Source: Pseudomonas sp. ATCC 13867
GTDB lineage: Bacteria; Pseudomonadota; Gammaproteobacteria; Pseudomonadales; Pseudomonadaceae
DNA: 64,000 nucleotides
NCBI RefSeq assembly: GCF_000349845.1
Contig: NC_020829.1
Coordinates: 1,178,001 to 1,242,000, forward strand
Direction of reading: 5' to 3'
The notes beneath the pieces were generated by a model that searched no databases, was not told the origin of the DNA, and worked only from the letters and a program-made list of their open reading frames with translations. This document shows, one piece after another, positions 32,769 through 43,946 of the stretch (position 1 is the stretch's first letter; each line of letters starts with the position of its first letter). Position numbers and translations under genes: made by a program.

Positions 32769-32844
32769 GTAGGAGCGAGCTTGCTCGCGAACCGCCCGGC
32801 TCCGGGGTTGCCGGGGAAATGCTCGCGAGCAAGCTCGCTCCTGC
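32769..32844. repeat. REPIN-type inverted pair of REP sequences (second copy)
   Basis: GTAGGAGCGAGCTTGCTCG starts at 32769 and its reverse complement, with a few changes at the outer end (CTCCTGCG in place of CTCCTAC), lies at 32821-32844. It is the same REP family as the pair at 29298. It sits between the convergent acyl-CoA dehydrogenase and aldo/keto reductase genes, where no ordinary terminator is seen. Confidence 0.9.
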
Positions 32845-32851
32845 GAAAGGC

Positions 32852-33889
32852 TCAAGGCGCCGGGTTCGGCTGCTCCTTGTGGATCGCCTCGATACCGGCC
32901 AGCACCTCGTCGGAGAGCTTCAGCTCGAAGCTGCCAAGGTTGGCCTCCAGTTGTTCGAGGCTGGTGGCGCCGATGATGTTGCTGGTCACGAACGGCTGGC
33001 GACTGACGAAGGCCAAGGCCATCTGCGCCGGGTCCAGGCCGTGCTCGCGGGCCAGGGCGACGTAGCGGTCGCAGGCCGCCTCGCTCTGCGGATTGGTGTA
33101 GCGGGTGAAGCGGCTGAACAGGGTGATCCGCGCGTTCGCTGGCCGGGCGCCGCCGAAGTATTTGCCCGAAAGCATGCCGAAGGCCATCGGCGAGTAGGCC
33201 AGCAGGCCGCACTGTTCTCGGATCGCGATTTCCGCCAGGCCGACTTCGAAACTGCGGTTGAGCAGGTTGTAAGGGTTCTGGATCGACACGGCGCGCGGCC
33301 AGCCGCGCTCCTGGGCGATCTGCAGGAAACGCATGGTGCCCCAGGGCGTCTCGTTGGACAGGCCGACGTGGCGGATCTTGCCGGCGCGAACCTGCTCGTC
33401 GAGCACTTCCAGGGTGTCTTCCAGCGCCGTGAAGCTTTCTTCCTTGTGCTGGTAGCCCAGTTGGCCGAAGAAGTTGGTGCTGCGCTCGGGCCAGTGCAAC
33501 TGGTAGAGGTCGATCCAGTCGGTCTGCAGGCGCTTGAGGCTGCCGTCCAGCGCTTCGACGATGTTCTTGCGGTCATGCCGGGGCTGGCCGCCACGGATAT
33601 GGCCGATGGAATTGCCGGGGCCGGCAATCTTGCTGGCGAGCACCCAATCGGCGCGATCGCCGCGCCGGGCGAACCAGTTGCCGATGATCTGCTCGGTGCG
33701 GGTGTAGGTTTCCGCACGCGGCGGCACCGGGTACATCTCGGCAGTATCGATGAAATTCAGCCCGGCGGCCTTGGCCCGCTCGATCTGGGCGAAAGCCTCG
33801 TCCTGCGTGTTCTGCTCGCCCCAGGTCATGGTTCCCAGGCAGAGGGTGCTGACTTTCAGTTCGGTGCGGCCGAGCGGGCGGTACTCCAT
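32852..33889 (-). CDS. Aldo/keto reductase, Tas-like
   Basis: 345 residues from MEYRPLGRTELKVSTLCLG, with AGGAGA just upstream; an in-frame extension upstream lacks such a site. The catalytic tetrad is visible: Asp and Tyr in FIDTAEMYPVP, Lys in WVLASKIAGP and His in YQLHWPER. The (beta/alpha)8 NADPH-dependent family reduces aldehydes and ketones. Close to E. coli Tas, whose natural substrate is unclear. It stands alone, convergent with the dehydrogenase. Confidence 0.93.
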   Translation of the reverse strand: MEYRPLGRTELKVSTLCLGTMTWGEQNTQDEAFAQIERAKAAGLNFIDTAEMYPVPPRAETYTRTEQIIGNWFARRGDRADWVLASKIAGPGNSIGHIRGGQPRHDRKNIVEALDGSLKRLQTDWIDLYQLHWPERSTNFFGQLGYQHKEESFTALEDTLEVLDEQVRAGKIRHVGLSNETPWGTMRFLQIAQERGWPRAVSIQNPYNLLNRSFEVGLAEIAIREQCGLLAYSPMAFGMLSGKYFGGARPANARITLFSRFTRYTNPQSEAACDRYVALAREHGLDPAQMALAFVSRQPFVTSNIIGATSLEQLEANLGSFELKLSDEVLAGIEAIHKEQPNPAP

Positions 33890-34059
33890 GCGGGTCTCCT
33901 CATGAAAACAAGTGCGCAAAGCGGTTGAAAATTCTGCCGGAATCTGCATAATTCCGCAGCCTTTCATCGGTGGGGGATGCCAAAGCCTGCCGATCGATAC
34001 ATCTAGTCGTTACGGACGCACACCGACCCGAGCCCCAATTCGTGTCTGTCTTCGGCTGT

Positions 34060-34095
34060 CCTTGACTTGTCAAGGCAACCACTGTCCAGTAAGAT
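34060..34095 (+). promoter_or_regulatory. Promoter of rplM-rpsI with a palindrome over the -35
   Basis: TTGTCA (34067-34072) and TAAGAT (34090-34095) are spaced by 17 bp, 41 bp upstream of rplM. A perfect palindrome, CCTTGAC TT GTCAAGG (34060-34075), covers the -35, which would allow a repressor or activator to bind there. Confidence 0.65.
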
Positions 34096-34135
34096 TCGCC
34101 GTCTTATTTTCAGGCGGCCCCTGAGGCTATAACGA

Positions 34136-34564
34136 ATGAAAACTTATACCGCGAAACCAGAAACTGTTAAGCGCGACTGGTTCGTCGTCGACGCTGCTGG
34201 CCTGACCCTGGGTCGTCTGGCTACCGAGATTGCTACCCGCCTGCGCGGCAAGCACAAGCCGGAATACACCCCGCACGTTGACACCGGCGACTACATCGTC
34301 GTCATCAACGCCGAGCAGGTTCGTGTCACTGGCGCCAAAGCTACCGACAAGATGTACTACCATCACTCGGGCTTCCCGGGCGGTATCAAGTCGATCAACT
34401 TCGAGAAGCTGATCGCCAAGGCTCCTGAGCGTGTTATCGAGACTGCCGTCAAAGGCATGCTGCCGAAGAACCCGCTGGGCCGCGACATGTACCGCAAGCT
34501 GAAAGTGTACAAGGGTGCCAACCACCCGCACACCGCTCAGCAGCCTCAAGAACTGAAGATTTAA
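34136..34564 (+). CDS. rplM: Ribosomal protein L13 (uL13)
   Basis: 142 residues beginning [20 protein letters not shown], the universal L13 start, with [22 protein letters not shown] and the C-terminal [13 protein letters not shown] block. It is an early-assembly 50S protein. It is the first gene of the two-gene rplM-rpsI operon, with a 14-bp gap to rpsI. Codon use looks strongly biased, as in other highly expressed genes. Confidence 0.99.
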   Translation: MKTYTAKPETVKRDWFVVDAAGLTLGRLATEIATRLRGKHKPEYTPHVDTGDYIVVINAEQVRVTGAKATDKMYYHHSGFPGGIKSINFEKLIAKAPERVIETAVKGMLPKNPLGRDMYRKLKVYKGANHPHTAQQPQELKI

Positions 34565-34578
34565 CGGGATAGCTCATT

Positions 34579-34971
34579 ATGTCGGCGACTCAAAATTACG
34601 GCACTGGCCGTCGTAAGACCGCTACCGCTCGCGTCTTCCTGCGTCCGGGTACTGGCAAGATCTCCATCAACAACCGCAGCATCGAGCAGTTCTTCGGTCG
34701 TGAGACCGCTCGCATGGTTGTCCGTCAGCCGCTCGAGCTGACCGAGAACACCGAGAAGTTCGATATCTACGTGACCGTCGTTGGCGGTGGCGTAAGCGGC
34801 CAGGCCGGTGCGATCCGTCATGGTATCACCCGCGCTCTGATCGAGTACGACGAGACCCTGCGCAGCTCGCTGCGTAAGGCCGGCTACGTCACTCGCGATG
34901 CTCGCGAAGTTGAGCGTAAGAAAGTCGGTCTGCGTAAGGCGCGTAAGCGTCCGCAGTACTCCAAGCGTTAA
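34579..34971 (+). CDS. rpsI: Ribosomal protein S9 (uS9)
   Basis: 130 residues; [15 protein letters not shown] at the N-terminus and the C-terminal [12 protein letters not shown] tail, whose last basic residues reach the P-site tRNA in the 30S head. It is co-transcribed with rplM and followed by a strong terminator. Confidence 0.99.
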   Translation: MSATQNYGTGRRKTATARVFLRPGTGKISINNRSIEQFFGRETARMVVRQPLELTENTEKFDIYVTVVGGGVSGQAGAIRHGITRALIEYDETLRSSLRKAGYVTRDAREVERKKVGLRKARKRPQYSKR

Positions 34972-34983
34972 TACGACGCTTCG

Positions 34984-35021
34984 AAAAAAACGCCCAGATC
35001 CTTTGGACTGGGCGTTTTTTT
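34984..35021 (+). terminator. Intrinsic terminator after rpsI
   Basis: AAAAAAACGCCCAGATCC and the matching TGGACTGGGCGTTTTTTT form a strong A/T-flanked hairpin, 13 bases after the rpsI stop. Confidence 0.88.
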
Positions 35022-35177
35022 ATGTCTCTAATTTATTCGTGCGGCAAGGTGTCGCATCCGTGCGAGCCCCGTCCCGCAAGGGTTTCGCTAACTTCGTATC
35101 TGGCTATTACCTTGTCAGCACAAGGGGTTTTCTTTACCATTTGGCGAATTTTTTGCGCGGCTCGAATTTTTACTTAA

Positions 35178-35198
35178 AAGCCTGATTTGAACAGGCTT
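35178..35198 (+). promoter_or_regulatory. Leader hairpin just upstream of petA
   Basis: AAGCCTG and CAGGCTT (7-bp arms, 7-nt loop) end about 22 bases before the petA ATG, with no T-run after them. It could stabilise the petABC message or mask the ribosome site; this is inference from symmetry only. Confidence 0.3.
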
Positions 35199-35220
35199 GA
35201 AGCTGATGGGAGACGACTGA

Positions 35221-35811
35221 ATGAGTAATGACGGCGTGAATGCAGGCCGGCGTCGCTTCCTTGTCGCGGCCACTTCGGTGGTTGGTGCGGCAGGAGCGGT
35301 CGGAGCTGCGGTCCCGTTCGTGGGGTCATGGTTCCCCAGTGCCAAGGCGAAGGCCGCTGGCGCGCCGGTGAAGGTCAACGTAGGGAAGATCGAGCCGGGC
35401 CAGCAGGTCGTGGCCGAGTGGCGTGGCAAGCCGGTGTTCCTGGTGCATCGCACCAAGGAAATGCTCGACGCGCTGCCGACCCTCGAAGGGCAACTGGCCG
35501 ACCCCGAGTCGAAGGCTTCGGAGCAGCCGGCGTACGTCGATCCCAAGCTGCGTTCGATCAAGCCTGAGCTGGCCGTGATCGTCGGTATCTGCACCCACCT
35601 GGGCTGCTCGCCGACCTTCCGCCCGGAAGTCGCTCCCGCAGACCTCGGTCCGGACTGGAAGGGTGGCTACTTCTGCCCTTGCCACGGCTCCCATTACGAC
35701 CTCGCCGGCCGCGTTTACAAGGGACAGCCCGCGCCCCTGAACCTGCCGATTCCGCCCTATACGCTGGATGGTGATGAGCTGACCATCGGTGTGGACCAGG
35801 AGAAAGCCTGA
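35221..35811 (+). CDS. petA: PetA, Rieske iron-sulfur subunit of cytochrome bc1
   Basis: 196 residues. The N-terminus carries a twin-arginine-type signal (GRRRFLVAATSVVGAAGAVG) that also acts as membrane anchor. The 2Fe-2S ligands are in CTHLGCSP and CPCHGSHYD. It moves electrons from quinol to cytochrome c1. First gene of petABC; its stop overlaps the petB ATG by one base. GGGAGA precedes the ATG. Confidence 0.98.
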   Translation: MSNDGVNAGRRRFLVAATSVVGAAGAVGAAVPFVGSWFPSAKAKAAGAPVKVNVGKIEPGQQVVAEWRGKPVFLVHRTKEMLDALPTLEGQLADPESKASEQPAYVDPKLRSIKPELAVIVGICTHLGCSPTFRPEVAPADLGPDWKGGYFCPCHGSHYDLAGRVYKGQPAPLNLPIPPYTLDGDELTIGVDQEKA

Positions 35812-37022
35812 TGAACAAGTTCATGGCTTGGGTCGATGCCCGCTTCCCCGCGACCAAGATGTGGGAAGACCATCTGAGCAAGTACTACGCCCCGAAGAAC
35901 TTCAACTTCTGGTACTTCTTCGGCTCCCTCGCACTGCTGGTCCTGGTCAACCAGATCCTCACCGGTATCTGGCTGACCATGAGCTTCACCCCGTCGGCGG
36001 AAGAAGCGTTCGCGTCCGTCGAGTACATCATGCGAGATGTAGATTACGGCTGGATTATCCGCTACATGCACTCCACCGGTGCATCGGCGTTCTTCGTGGT
36101 CGTCTACCTGCACATGTTCCGTGGCCTGCTGTACGGCTCCTACCAGAAGCCGCGCGAGCTGGTGTGGATCTTCGGCATGCTGATCTACCTCGCCCTGATG
36201 GCCGAGGCCTTCATGGGCTACCTGCTGCCCTGGGGCCAGATGTCCTACTGGGGTGCCCAGGTGATCATCTCGCTGTTCGGCGCCATCCCGGTGATCGGCG
36301 AAGACCTGTCCCAGTGGATCCGTGGTGACTTCCTGATCTCCGGCATCACCCTGAACCGCTTCTTCGCCCTGCACGTGATCGCCCTGCCGATCGTCCTGCT
36401 CGGCCTGGTCGTGCTGCACATCCTGGCGCTGCACGAAGTCGGCTCGAACAACCCCGACGGCGTGGACATCAAGAAGAAGAAGGACGAGAACGGCATCCCG
36501 CTGGACGGCATCCCGTTCCACCCGTACTACACCGTGAAAGACATCGTCGGTGTCGTGGTCTTCCTGTTCGTCTTCTGCACCGTGATCTTCTTCTTCCCGG
36601 AAATGGGCGGATTCTTCCTCGAGAAGCCCAACTTCGAGATGGCGAACCAGTTCAAGACCCCGGATCACATCGCCCCGGTTTGGTACTTCACGCCGTTCTA
36701 CGCCATCCTGCGCGCCGTTCCGGACAAGCTGATGGGTGTCATCGCCATGGGCGCCGCCATTGCCGTGCTGTTCGTGCTGCCGTGGCTGGACCGTAGCCCG
36801 GTTCGCTCGATCCGCTACAAGGGCTGGCTGAGCAAGATCTGGCTGGTGATCTTCGCGGTATCCTTCGTGATCCTCGGCTACTACGGCTCGCAAGCGCCGT
36901 CGCCGCTGGGCACCACGCTGTCCCGCCTGTGCACCATTCTGTATTTCGCCTTCTTCATCCTGATGCCGTTCTACACCCGGATGGAGAAAACCAAACCGGT
37001 TCCGGAAAGGGTGACTGGCTGA
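35811..37022 (+). CDS. petB: PetB, cytochrome b of the bc1 complex
   Basis: 403 residues with about eight membrane helices. Haem-ligand His residues lie in YMHSTGASAFFVVVYLHMFR and RFFALHVIALPIVLLGLVVLHI; the quinol-site motif of the PEWY type appears as PVWYFTPFYAILR. It binds two b-haems and holds the Qo and Qi sites. It overlaps petC as ATGA. Confidence 0.98.
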   Translation: MNKFMAWVDARFPATKMWEDHLSKYYAPKNFNFWYFFGSLALLVLVNQILTGIWLTMSFTPSAEEAFASVEYIMRDVDYGWIIRYMHSTGASAFFVVVYLHMFRGLLYGSYQKPRELVWIFGMLIYLALMAEAFMGYLLPWGQMSYWGAQVIISLFGAIPVIGEDLSQWIRGDFLISGITLNRFFALHVIALPIVLLGLVVLHILALHEVGSNNPDGVDIKKKKDENGIPLDGIPFHPYYTVKDIVGVVVFLFVFCTVIFFFPEMGGFFLEKPNFEMANQFKTPDHIAPVWYFTPFYAILRAVPDKLMGVIAMGAAIAVLFVLPWLDRSPVRSIRYKGWLSKIWLVIFAVSFVILGYYGSQAPSPLGTTLSRLCTILYFAFFILMPFYTRMEKTKPVPERVTG

Positions 37023-37804
37023 TGAAAAAGCAATTCGCTGCATTTGTTCTGGCTCTGCTGCCCGTCTTCGGCTTTGCCGCCGGAGGTCATGGCCCGGCCC
37101 TGGATCACGTCGATATCGACCTGACCGACAAGGCCGCCATGCAGGATGGCGCGCGTACTTTCGCCAACTACTGCATGGGCTGCCACAGCGCCAAGTTCCA
37201 GCGTTATGAGCGGGTAGGCCGTGATCTGGGCATCCCGGAAGAGCTGATGATGAGCCACCTGGTGTTCACCGGCGCGAAGATCGGTGACCACATGGACATC
37301 GGCATGAAGCCTGCTGACGCCAAGGTATGGTTCGGTGCTGCTCCGCCGGACCTGACCCTGGTGGCCCGTGTTCGCGGCACCGACTGGCTGTACACCTACC
37401 TGCGTTCGTTCTACGAAGATCCCAAGCGTCCGTGGGGCGTGAACAACACCATCTTCCCGAACGTCGGTATGCCGAACGTGCTGGCGAGCCTGCAGGGCCG
37501 CCAGGTCATTGGCTGCAAGCAGATCCAGGTCGTCGAGGATGGCAAGAAGCAGTACGATCCTCTGACCGGTACTCCGCTGACCCACGAGGCCTGCGATCAA
37601 CTGACCATCGTTCCGAAGACCGGTCAGCTGAACGAAGCTCAGTTCGACGAAAAGGTGAAGAACCTGGTGACCTTCCTGGCTTATTCGGCTGACCCGAACA
37701 AGCTGGAGTCCCACCGCATCGGCACCTACGTCCTGCTGTTCCTGGCCTTCTTCTTCGTGTTCGCCTACCTGCTCAAGCGCGAATACTGGAAGGACGTGCA
37801 CTAA
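37022..37804 (+). CDS. petC: PetC, cytochrome c1 of the bc1 complex
   Basis: 260 residues from MKKQFAAFVLALLPVFGFAAGG, a Sec signal peptide. The single c-haem site is CMGCH, with the axial Met probably in the PNVGMPNVLASLQG region. A C-terminal helix (YVLLFLAFFFVFAYLL) anchors it. It passes electrons from the Rieske protein to soluble cytochrome c. The ATG overlaps the petB stop, so the three subunits are coupled. Confidence 0.97.
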   Translation: MKKQFAAFVLALLPVFGFAAGGHGPALDHVDIDLTDKAAMQDGARTFANYCMGCHSAKFQRYERVGRDLGIPEELMMSHLVFTGAKIGDHMDIGMKPADAKVWFGAAPPDLTLVARVRGTDWLYTYLRSFYEDPKRPWGVNNTIFPNVGMPNVLASLQGRQVIGCKQIQVVEDGKKQYDPLTGTPLTHEACDQLTIVPKTGQLNEAQFDEKVKNLVTFLAYSADPNKLESHRIGTYVLLFLAFFFVFAYLLKREYWKDVH

Positions 37805-37897
37805 GCACCACCCGTCGTAGTAACAAGCGCGCGCCCTACGGGGCGCGCGTGCGTTTTTCTACCTCCCACAAGAAGATCCTGCGAGGAGGCGCGCGGC

Positions 37898-38515
37898 ATG
37901 GCCGCAATCAACAAGCTCACCTGCTTCTCCGACCCTTCCTGCCACTACAGCCATCGCGTGCGCCTGGTGCTGGCCGAGAAGAGCGTCGTCGCCGACATCA
38001 TCGACGTACCCGCCGGCAGCATCCCGGCCAAGCTCGCCGAAGTGAACCCCTATGGCAGCCTGCCGACGCTGGTGGATCGCGATCTCGCCCTCTACGAGTC
38101 GACGGTGGTCATGGAGTACCTCGACGAGCGTTATCCCCATCCGCCGTTGCTGCCCGTCTATCCGGTGGCGCGTGCCAACAGCCGGTTGCTGATGCACCGC
38201 ATCCAGCGCGACTGGTGTGCCCTGGTGGACCGCATCCTCGATTCACGCCGGAAGGACGCCGAGCGCGCCTTGGCGAGAAAGGAATTGCGTGAGAGCCTGA
38301 CGGGGGTATCTCCGCTGTTCGCCGACAAACCGTTCTTCCTCAGTGAGGATCTGAGTCTGGTGGATTGCTGCCTGCTGCCGATCCTCTGGCGATTGCCGGT
38401 CCTGGGCATCGAGCTGCCGCGCCCGGCCAAGCCGCTGCTGGATTACATGGAGCGACAGTTTGCGCGGGAAACTTTCCGTGCGAGCCTGTCCTCTATCGAA
38501 CGTGATATGCGCTAA
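37898..38515 (+). CDS. sspA: SspA, stringent starvation protein A
   Basis: 205 residues with a glutathione-transferase fold: [19 protein letters not shown] at the N-terminus, then [19 protein letters not shown] and the helical C-terminal domain. SspA binds RNA polymerase and alters transcription in stationary phase and virulence gene expression, without GST activity. GAGGAGG lies about 8 bases upstream of the ATG. sspB follows after 11 bases, and the pair sits after petABC as in most gammaproteobacteria. Confidence 0.96.
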   Translation: MAAINKLTCFSDPSCHYSHRVRLVLAEKSVVADIIDVPAGSIPAKLAEVNPYGSLPTLVDRDLALYESTVVMEYLDERYPHPPLLPVYPVARANSRLLMHRIQRDWCALVDRILDSRRKDAERALARKELRESLTGVSPLFADKPFFLSEDLSLVDCCLLPILWRLPVLGIELPRPAKPLLDYMERQFARETFRASLSSIERDMR

Positions 38516-38526
38516 GGAGCCTGATG

Positions 38527-38931
38527 ATGAACTCCAGTCGTCCCTACCTCGTACGAGCCCTCTATGAGTGGATCGTCGACAACGGCTGCACCCCGCATAT
38601 CCTGGTGAACTCCGAGTATCCGGGCGTGCGGGTGCCGTCGGGCTATGCCAGCGATGGTCAGATCGTGCTCAACGTCTCGCCCACCGCGGTGCGCCACCTG
38701 CAGATGGATAACGAGGCGGTCAGCTTCGAAGGTCGTTTCGGTGGTGTTGCCCAGAGCCTGTACATTCCGTCCCAGGCCGTGATGGCCATTTACGCGCGGG
38801 AGAACGGCCAAGGCATGGTCTTCGACCTGGAACCGCCGGTGCCCACCGATGACGAGGATCTGCCCGATGACGGCCCCTCCGACGAGCCGCCACGCCCCAG
38901 TGGCCGACCGAGTCTCAAGGTGGTGAAGTAA
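38527..38931 (+). CDS. sspB: SspB, ClpXP adaptor protein
   Basis: 134 residues from MNSSRPYLVRALYEWIVDN. The ATG three bases earlier is in frame, but AAGGAG (38514-38519) is better spaced from this one. The folded domain binds SsrA tags. After an acidic linker, the C-terminal RPSGRPSLKVVK is the ClpX-binding tail. It delivers ssrA-tagged proteins, and in P. aeruginosa MucA fragments, to ClpXP. A terminator follows at once. Confidence 0.96.
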   Translation: MNSSRPYLVRALYEWIVDNGCTPHILVNSEYPGVRVPSGYASDGQIVLNVSPTAVRHLQMDNEAVSFEGRFGGVAQSLYIPSQAVMAIYARENGQGMVFDLEPPVPTDDEDLPDDGPSDEPPRPSGRPSLKVVK

Positions 38932-38932
38932 T

Positions 38933-38960
38933 AAAAAGGCGACCCGAGGGTCGCCTTTTT
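38933..38960. terminator. Bidirectional terminator between sspB and dolP
   Basis: AAAAAGGCGACCC, GAG loop, GGGTCGCCTTTTT: perfect stem, A and T runs on both sides, between convergent genes. Confidence 0.88.
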
Positions 38961-38983
38961 CATGCCTGCAATATATCGCTCGA

Positions 38984-40554
<1,571 letters not shown>

Positions 40555-40558
<4 letters not shown>

Positions 40559-42369
40559 ATACCGTTGTTCTCCAGCGGCTGCGCCTGGCCATTGCGGAAC
40601 TCGGCCCAGGGCAGGTGGCGTTCGACGCGTTGGCCGGGATTGACGCTCAGGGTGCCGGTCAGGCCGTCGAGCTGCATGCTCGGCACGGCCTTGAGTTCCG
40701 GCAGGCGCGGTGCCAGTTGGTAGGCGTCGGCGCCCATTGCATAAAGGCGGCCGAGGCTGCCGTTGGCCTGCGGCCACTGGGCGGCGACCTGCTGGCGCAG
40801 CGGGTTGTTCGGTTCCAGCAACCACGGGGTTTCGCAGAAGCGGATGCCGTTCAGGTCCTGGTCCTGGGCCGGGTTGTTCACGCCGCTGTAGAGGTTGGAG
40901 GTGGCGTAGACCGGCAGGTCGCCCGCGTACTGGAAGGCCAGCGTCGGCTTGATCTGGCGAGCCTGCTGCGGGGTGGCGGCGAGGAAGATGAAGTCGATGT
41001 CCTGGCGGCGCGAGGGCTGGGTGTCGACGCTGCTGTCGAGCACGCCTTGCAGGCGCTTGGCGCGGCCTTCGCTCTGGCGTAGTTGCAGCAGGTCGGCGAT
41101 TTGGCGGGCCAGTTCTACCGGCTGGTCGACGTGCTCGGCGGCGATCAGGGTGCCGCCGGCGGCCTGCCAGTTGCGGCTGAAGGAGGCCAGTACGCGGTCG
41201 CCCCATTCGCCACGCGGGACCAGGGCCACGGCGCGACGCATGCCGTCGTTCCAGGCGCGGCTGGCGACTTCGCGGGCCTCGTCCTCGGCGGACAGGCCGA
41301 ACTGGAACAGCTGGGCCGGGCCTTCCTGACCGCTGTCGCTGTAGTTCAGCGCCAGGGTGGTGATTGGCAGTTGCGGCTGGCTGCTCAGTTGCTTGACCAG
41401 GTTCTTCTCCAGCGGGCCTACGACCAGTTGGACGCCGTCGGCCTGGGCCTGACGATAGAACTCATCCAGCGAGCGAACCTGGGTGCTGTCGTAGAGCTTG
41501 ATCGCCGGCTGTGCCTGGCCGCTTTGCTGGGCCTGGTAGTGGGCGGCGAGGAAGCCGTCCTGCAGTGCGCGGGACACCGACGCCAATTGGCCCTGCTGCG
41601 GCAGCAGCAGGGCGATGGTATTCAGCGGCTGGGCGGCCAGCGACTTGATCTTCTGCAGTGCGTCGGGCAGCCGCTTGGCGGCCGGGTGGTCGGGGTTCCG
41701 GGCGACCCAGTTGTCGATGTTGGACTGCTGTTCCTTCAGCGTCGACGAGGTCTTGGTGATGCGTGCCAGTTCCAGCCAGCCGTTCAGGTCGCCTTCGTTA
41801 CCGCTGGCCTGCAGTTGCTCGACTGGCAGGCTGGAGACCAGGCCCCAGATGGCCTCCTGGTTGCTCTTGCTGGCCTCGGCGTTGAGCAGCGGATCGATGA
41901 AGACGCGCTCGCGGGCAGCGCTCAGGGTCTGGCTGTCTGCCGCCAGGGCCTGGGCCTTGACCAGGCCTGCGCGGGCCTGCAGCTCCACCGGCATTTCGCC
42001 CAGGCGCTGGAAGTTCGGATTCTCGAAGGCTTTCAGGGCGGCTTTCGGCTTGTTGCGTGCCATCTCCAGCTGAGCCTTGAGGGTGCTGGCGAAGACCTGC
42101 TGGGCGGGCTTCAGGCTGTCCAGGGGGATTTGCTCGAGGATTTGCGAGGAGCGTCCGAAGTCCTTCTGCTTGTAGGCGAGGTCGGCGGCGGAGAGGCGCA
42201 GCACGTTGGCTTCGTCGGGCTTGGCGGTGGAAGCCTGCTGCAGCAGTTGTTCGATGCTGGCGTCCGGAGTGCGCGGCAGTTCGCCGAGGTTGGAGGACGG
42301 GGACGAGGCGCAGGCGGCGAGCATGCCGGCAAGGAGCAGGGCGGAAAGCGGGCGCAGGCGAGCGGTCAT
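40555..42369 (-). CDS. lpoA: LpoA, outer-membrane lipoprotein activator of PBP1a
   Basis: 604 residues from MTARLRPLSALLLAGMLAAC, a lipoprotein signal with Cys about residue 20. The N-terminal half is TPR-like. The C-terminal half is a periplasmic-binding-protein-like fold (TIALLLPQQGQLASVSRALQDGF; VQLVVGPLEKNLV; DFIFLAATPQQARQIKP). LpoA reaches across the periplasm to stimulate PBP1a. Divergent from rsmI with a 127-bp gap, as in E. coli. Confidence 0.94.
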
Positions 42370-42496
42370 ATCGGGCTTCTCGTGACGCATTCAAAGAGCT
42401 GCCGATTGTACCCAAGCGGCGAGGGTGACGCGATGGCGGCAACCGGAAAGGGGATACAATGCGGCTTTTCCGACATTCCTGGCGAGGTTCTTCCGC

Positions 42497-43345
42497 GTGA
42501 CCTTCGGCACTCTCTATGTGGTGGCTACCCCCATCGGCAATCTGGATGACATCAGCGCCCGGGCGCTCAAGGTGCTGCGCGACGTCTCGCTGATCGCCGC
42601 CGAAGACACCCGTCACTCTGTACGCCTGCTGCAGCATTTCGGCCTCGAAACGCCGCTGGCGGCCTGCCATGAGCACAATGAGCGCGAGCAGGGCGGGCGA
42701 TTCCTGGCGAAGCTGCAGGCCGGCGAAGACGTCGCGCTGATCTCCGATGCGGGCACGCCGTTGATCTCCGATCCGGGCTATCACCTGGTGCGCCAGGCGC
42801 GGGCTGCGGGAGTTCAGGTGGTCCCGGTGCCGGGCGCCTGCGCGCTGATCGCCGCGCTGTCCGCCGCCGGGCTGCCGTCGGATCGCTTTGTCTTCGAGGG
42901 TTTCCTGCCGGCCAAGGCCGCGGGGCGGCGTGGCCGGCTGGAGGCGCTGCTGGAGGAGCCGCGTACGCTGATCTTCTATGAGGCGCCGCATCGTCTGCTG
43001 GAGTGCATCGAGGACATGGCGGCGATCTTCGGCAATGAGCGCCCGGCGGTGTTGGCGCGGGAGTTGACCAAGACCTTCGAGACCCTGAAGGGCCTGCCGT
43101 TGGGTGAACTGCGCGAGTTCGTCGCCGGCGACAGCAACCAGCAGCGCGGCGAGTGCGTGCTGTTGGTGGCGGGCAGGCCGGCGCCGGAAGGCGATGAAGC
43201 GGTGGATGCGCAGACGCTGCGCGTGCTCGATCTATTGCTGGCCGAATTGCCGGTGAAGCGCGCGGCAGCGCTGGCGGCGGAGATCACCGGGGTGCGGAAG
43301 AACCAGCTGTATCAGATCGCGCTGGAGCGCCAGGGTAAGGCTTGA
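42497..43345 (+). CDS. rsmI: RsmI, 16S rRNA 2'-O-methyltransferase (C1402)
   Basis: 282 residues from a GTG, reading [19 protein letters not shown]; the open frame extends upstream, but the family begins here. Tetrapyrrole-methylase fold with [33 protein letters not shown] and [10 protein letters not shown]. It methylates the ribose of C1402 in the 30S P-site region. The head-to-head placement with lpoA is widely conserved. rnpB follows downstream. Confidence 0.95.
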   Translation: MTFGTLYVVATPIGNLDDISARALKVLRDVSLIAAEDTRHSVRLLQHFGLETPLAACHEHNEREQGGRFLAKLQAGEDVALISDAGTPLISDPGYHLVRQARAAGVQVVPVPGACALIAALSAAGLPSDRFVFEGFLPAKAAGRRGRLEALLEEPRTLIFYEAPHRLLECIEDMAAIFGNERPAVLARELTKTFETLKGLPLGELREFVAGDSNQQRGECVLLVAGRPAPEGDEAVDAQTLRVLDLLLAELPVKRAAALAAEITGVRKNQLYQIALERQGKA

Positions 43346-43384
43346 GCTTGTCCTGAGCGTCGTCAGCCGCTAATCTTGCGGACT

Positions 43385-43743
43385 GAGAGTTGGTTGGACA
43401 GTCGCTGCTGCGTGATGTTCCATCACGGGGTGGAGGAAAGTCCGGGCTCCATAGGGCAGAGTGCCAGGTAACGCCTGGGAGGCGCGAGCCTACGGAAAGT
43501 GCCACAGAAAATAACCGCCTAAGCGCAACAGCGCCGGTAAGGGTGAAAAGGTGCGGTAAGAGCGCACCGCACGGCTGGCAACAGTTCGTGGCTAGGTAAA
43601 CCCCACTCGGAGCAAGACCAAATAGGAATCCATTGGCGCGGCCCGCGTTGGATTCGGGTAGGTCGCTTGAGGCATTCAGTGATGAATGTCCCAGAGGAAT
43701 GGCTGTCCTCGACAGAACCCGGCTTACAGACCGACTCTCTCCA
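43385..43743 (+). ncRNA. rnpB: RNase P RNA (bacterial type A)
   Basis: About 358 nt. The P1 stem pairs GAGAGTTGG (43385-43393) with CCGACTCTC (43731-43739). The universal CR-I stretch GAGGAAAGTCCGGGCTCC lies at 43433-43450, and CR-V with ACAGAACCCGGCTTACAGA near the 3' end. The interior GGTAAACCCC and AAGGGTGAAAAGGTGCGGTAAGAGC regions also fit. This ribozyme trims the 5' leader of pre-tRNAs with RnpA. Several short open frames across it are shadows. Confidence 0.97.
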
Positions 43744-43823
43744 CATTCCCTCCACTTCTTCCCACCATGACCATTTGTCGCTGATCGGAAGAAGTTACAA
43801 AGTTAAGAAATCACTTTAAGTGT

Positions 43824-43858
43824 GAAAGCCCAGTGTTTTGAAAACACTGGGCTTTTCT
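43824..43858 (+). terminator. Intrinsic terminator downstream of rnpB
   Basis: GAAAGCCCAGTGTTTT and AAAACACTGGGCTTTTC make a stem of about 14 bp with a T-rich tail. It lies about 85 bases after the mature RNA and separates it from the dcw promoter. Confidence 0.85.
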
Positions 43859-43946
43859 CTTTCTGGTCGCGTCAAACTTCCCTCCGAAACCCTCCATAAG
43901 CACGCTAAATCTCGGTCCTGTAAGGATTTTTCGCCTCTGGCTCGCC

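Noticed and set aside
32769..32844. CRISPR-like repeat
   Set aside because: Only one inverted pair, no spaced direct repeats and no cas genes; it is a REPIN.
34898..35185. 95-codon frame downstream of rpsI
   Set aside because: Begins out of frame inside rpsI, crosses the terminator and has no ribosome site; not a gene.
43390..43755. Short open frames over the rnpB region
   Set aside because: The segment is clearly RNase P RNA from its P1 stem and conserved core; the frames are incidental.
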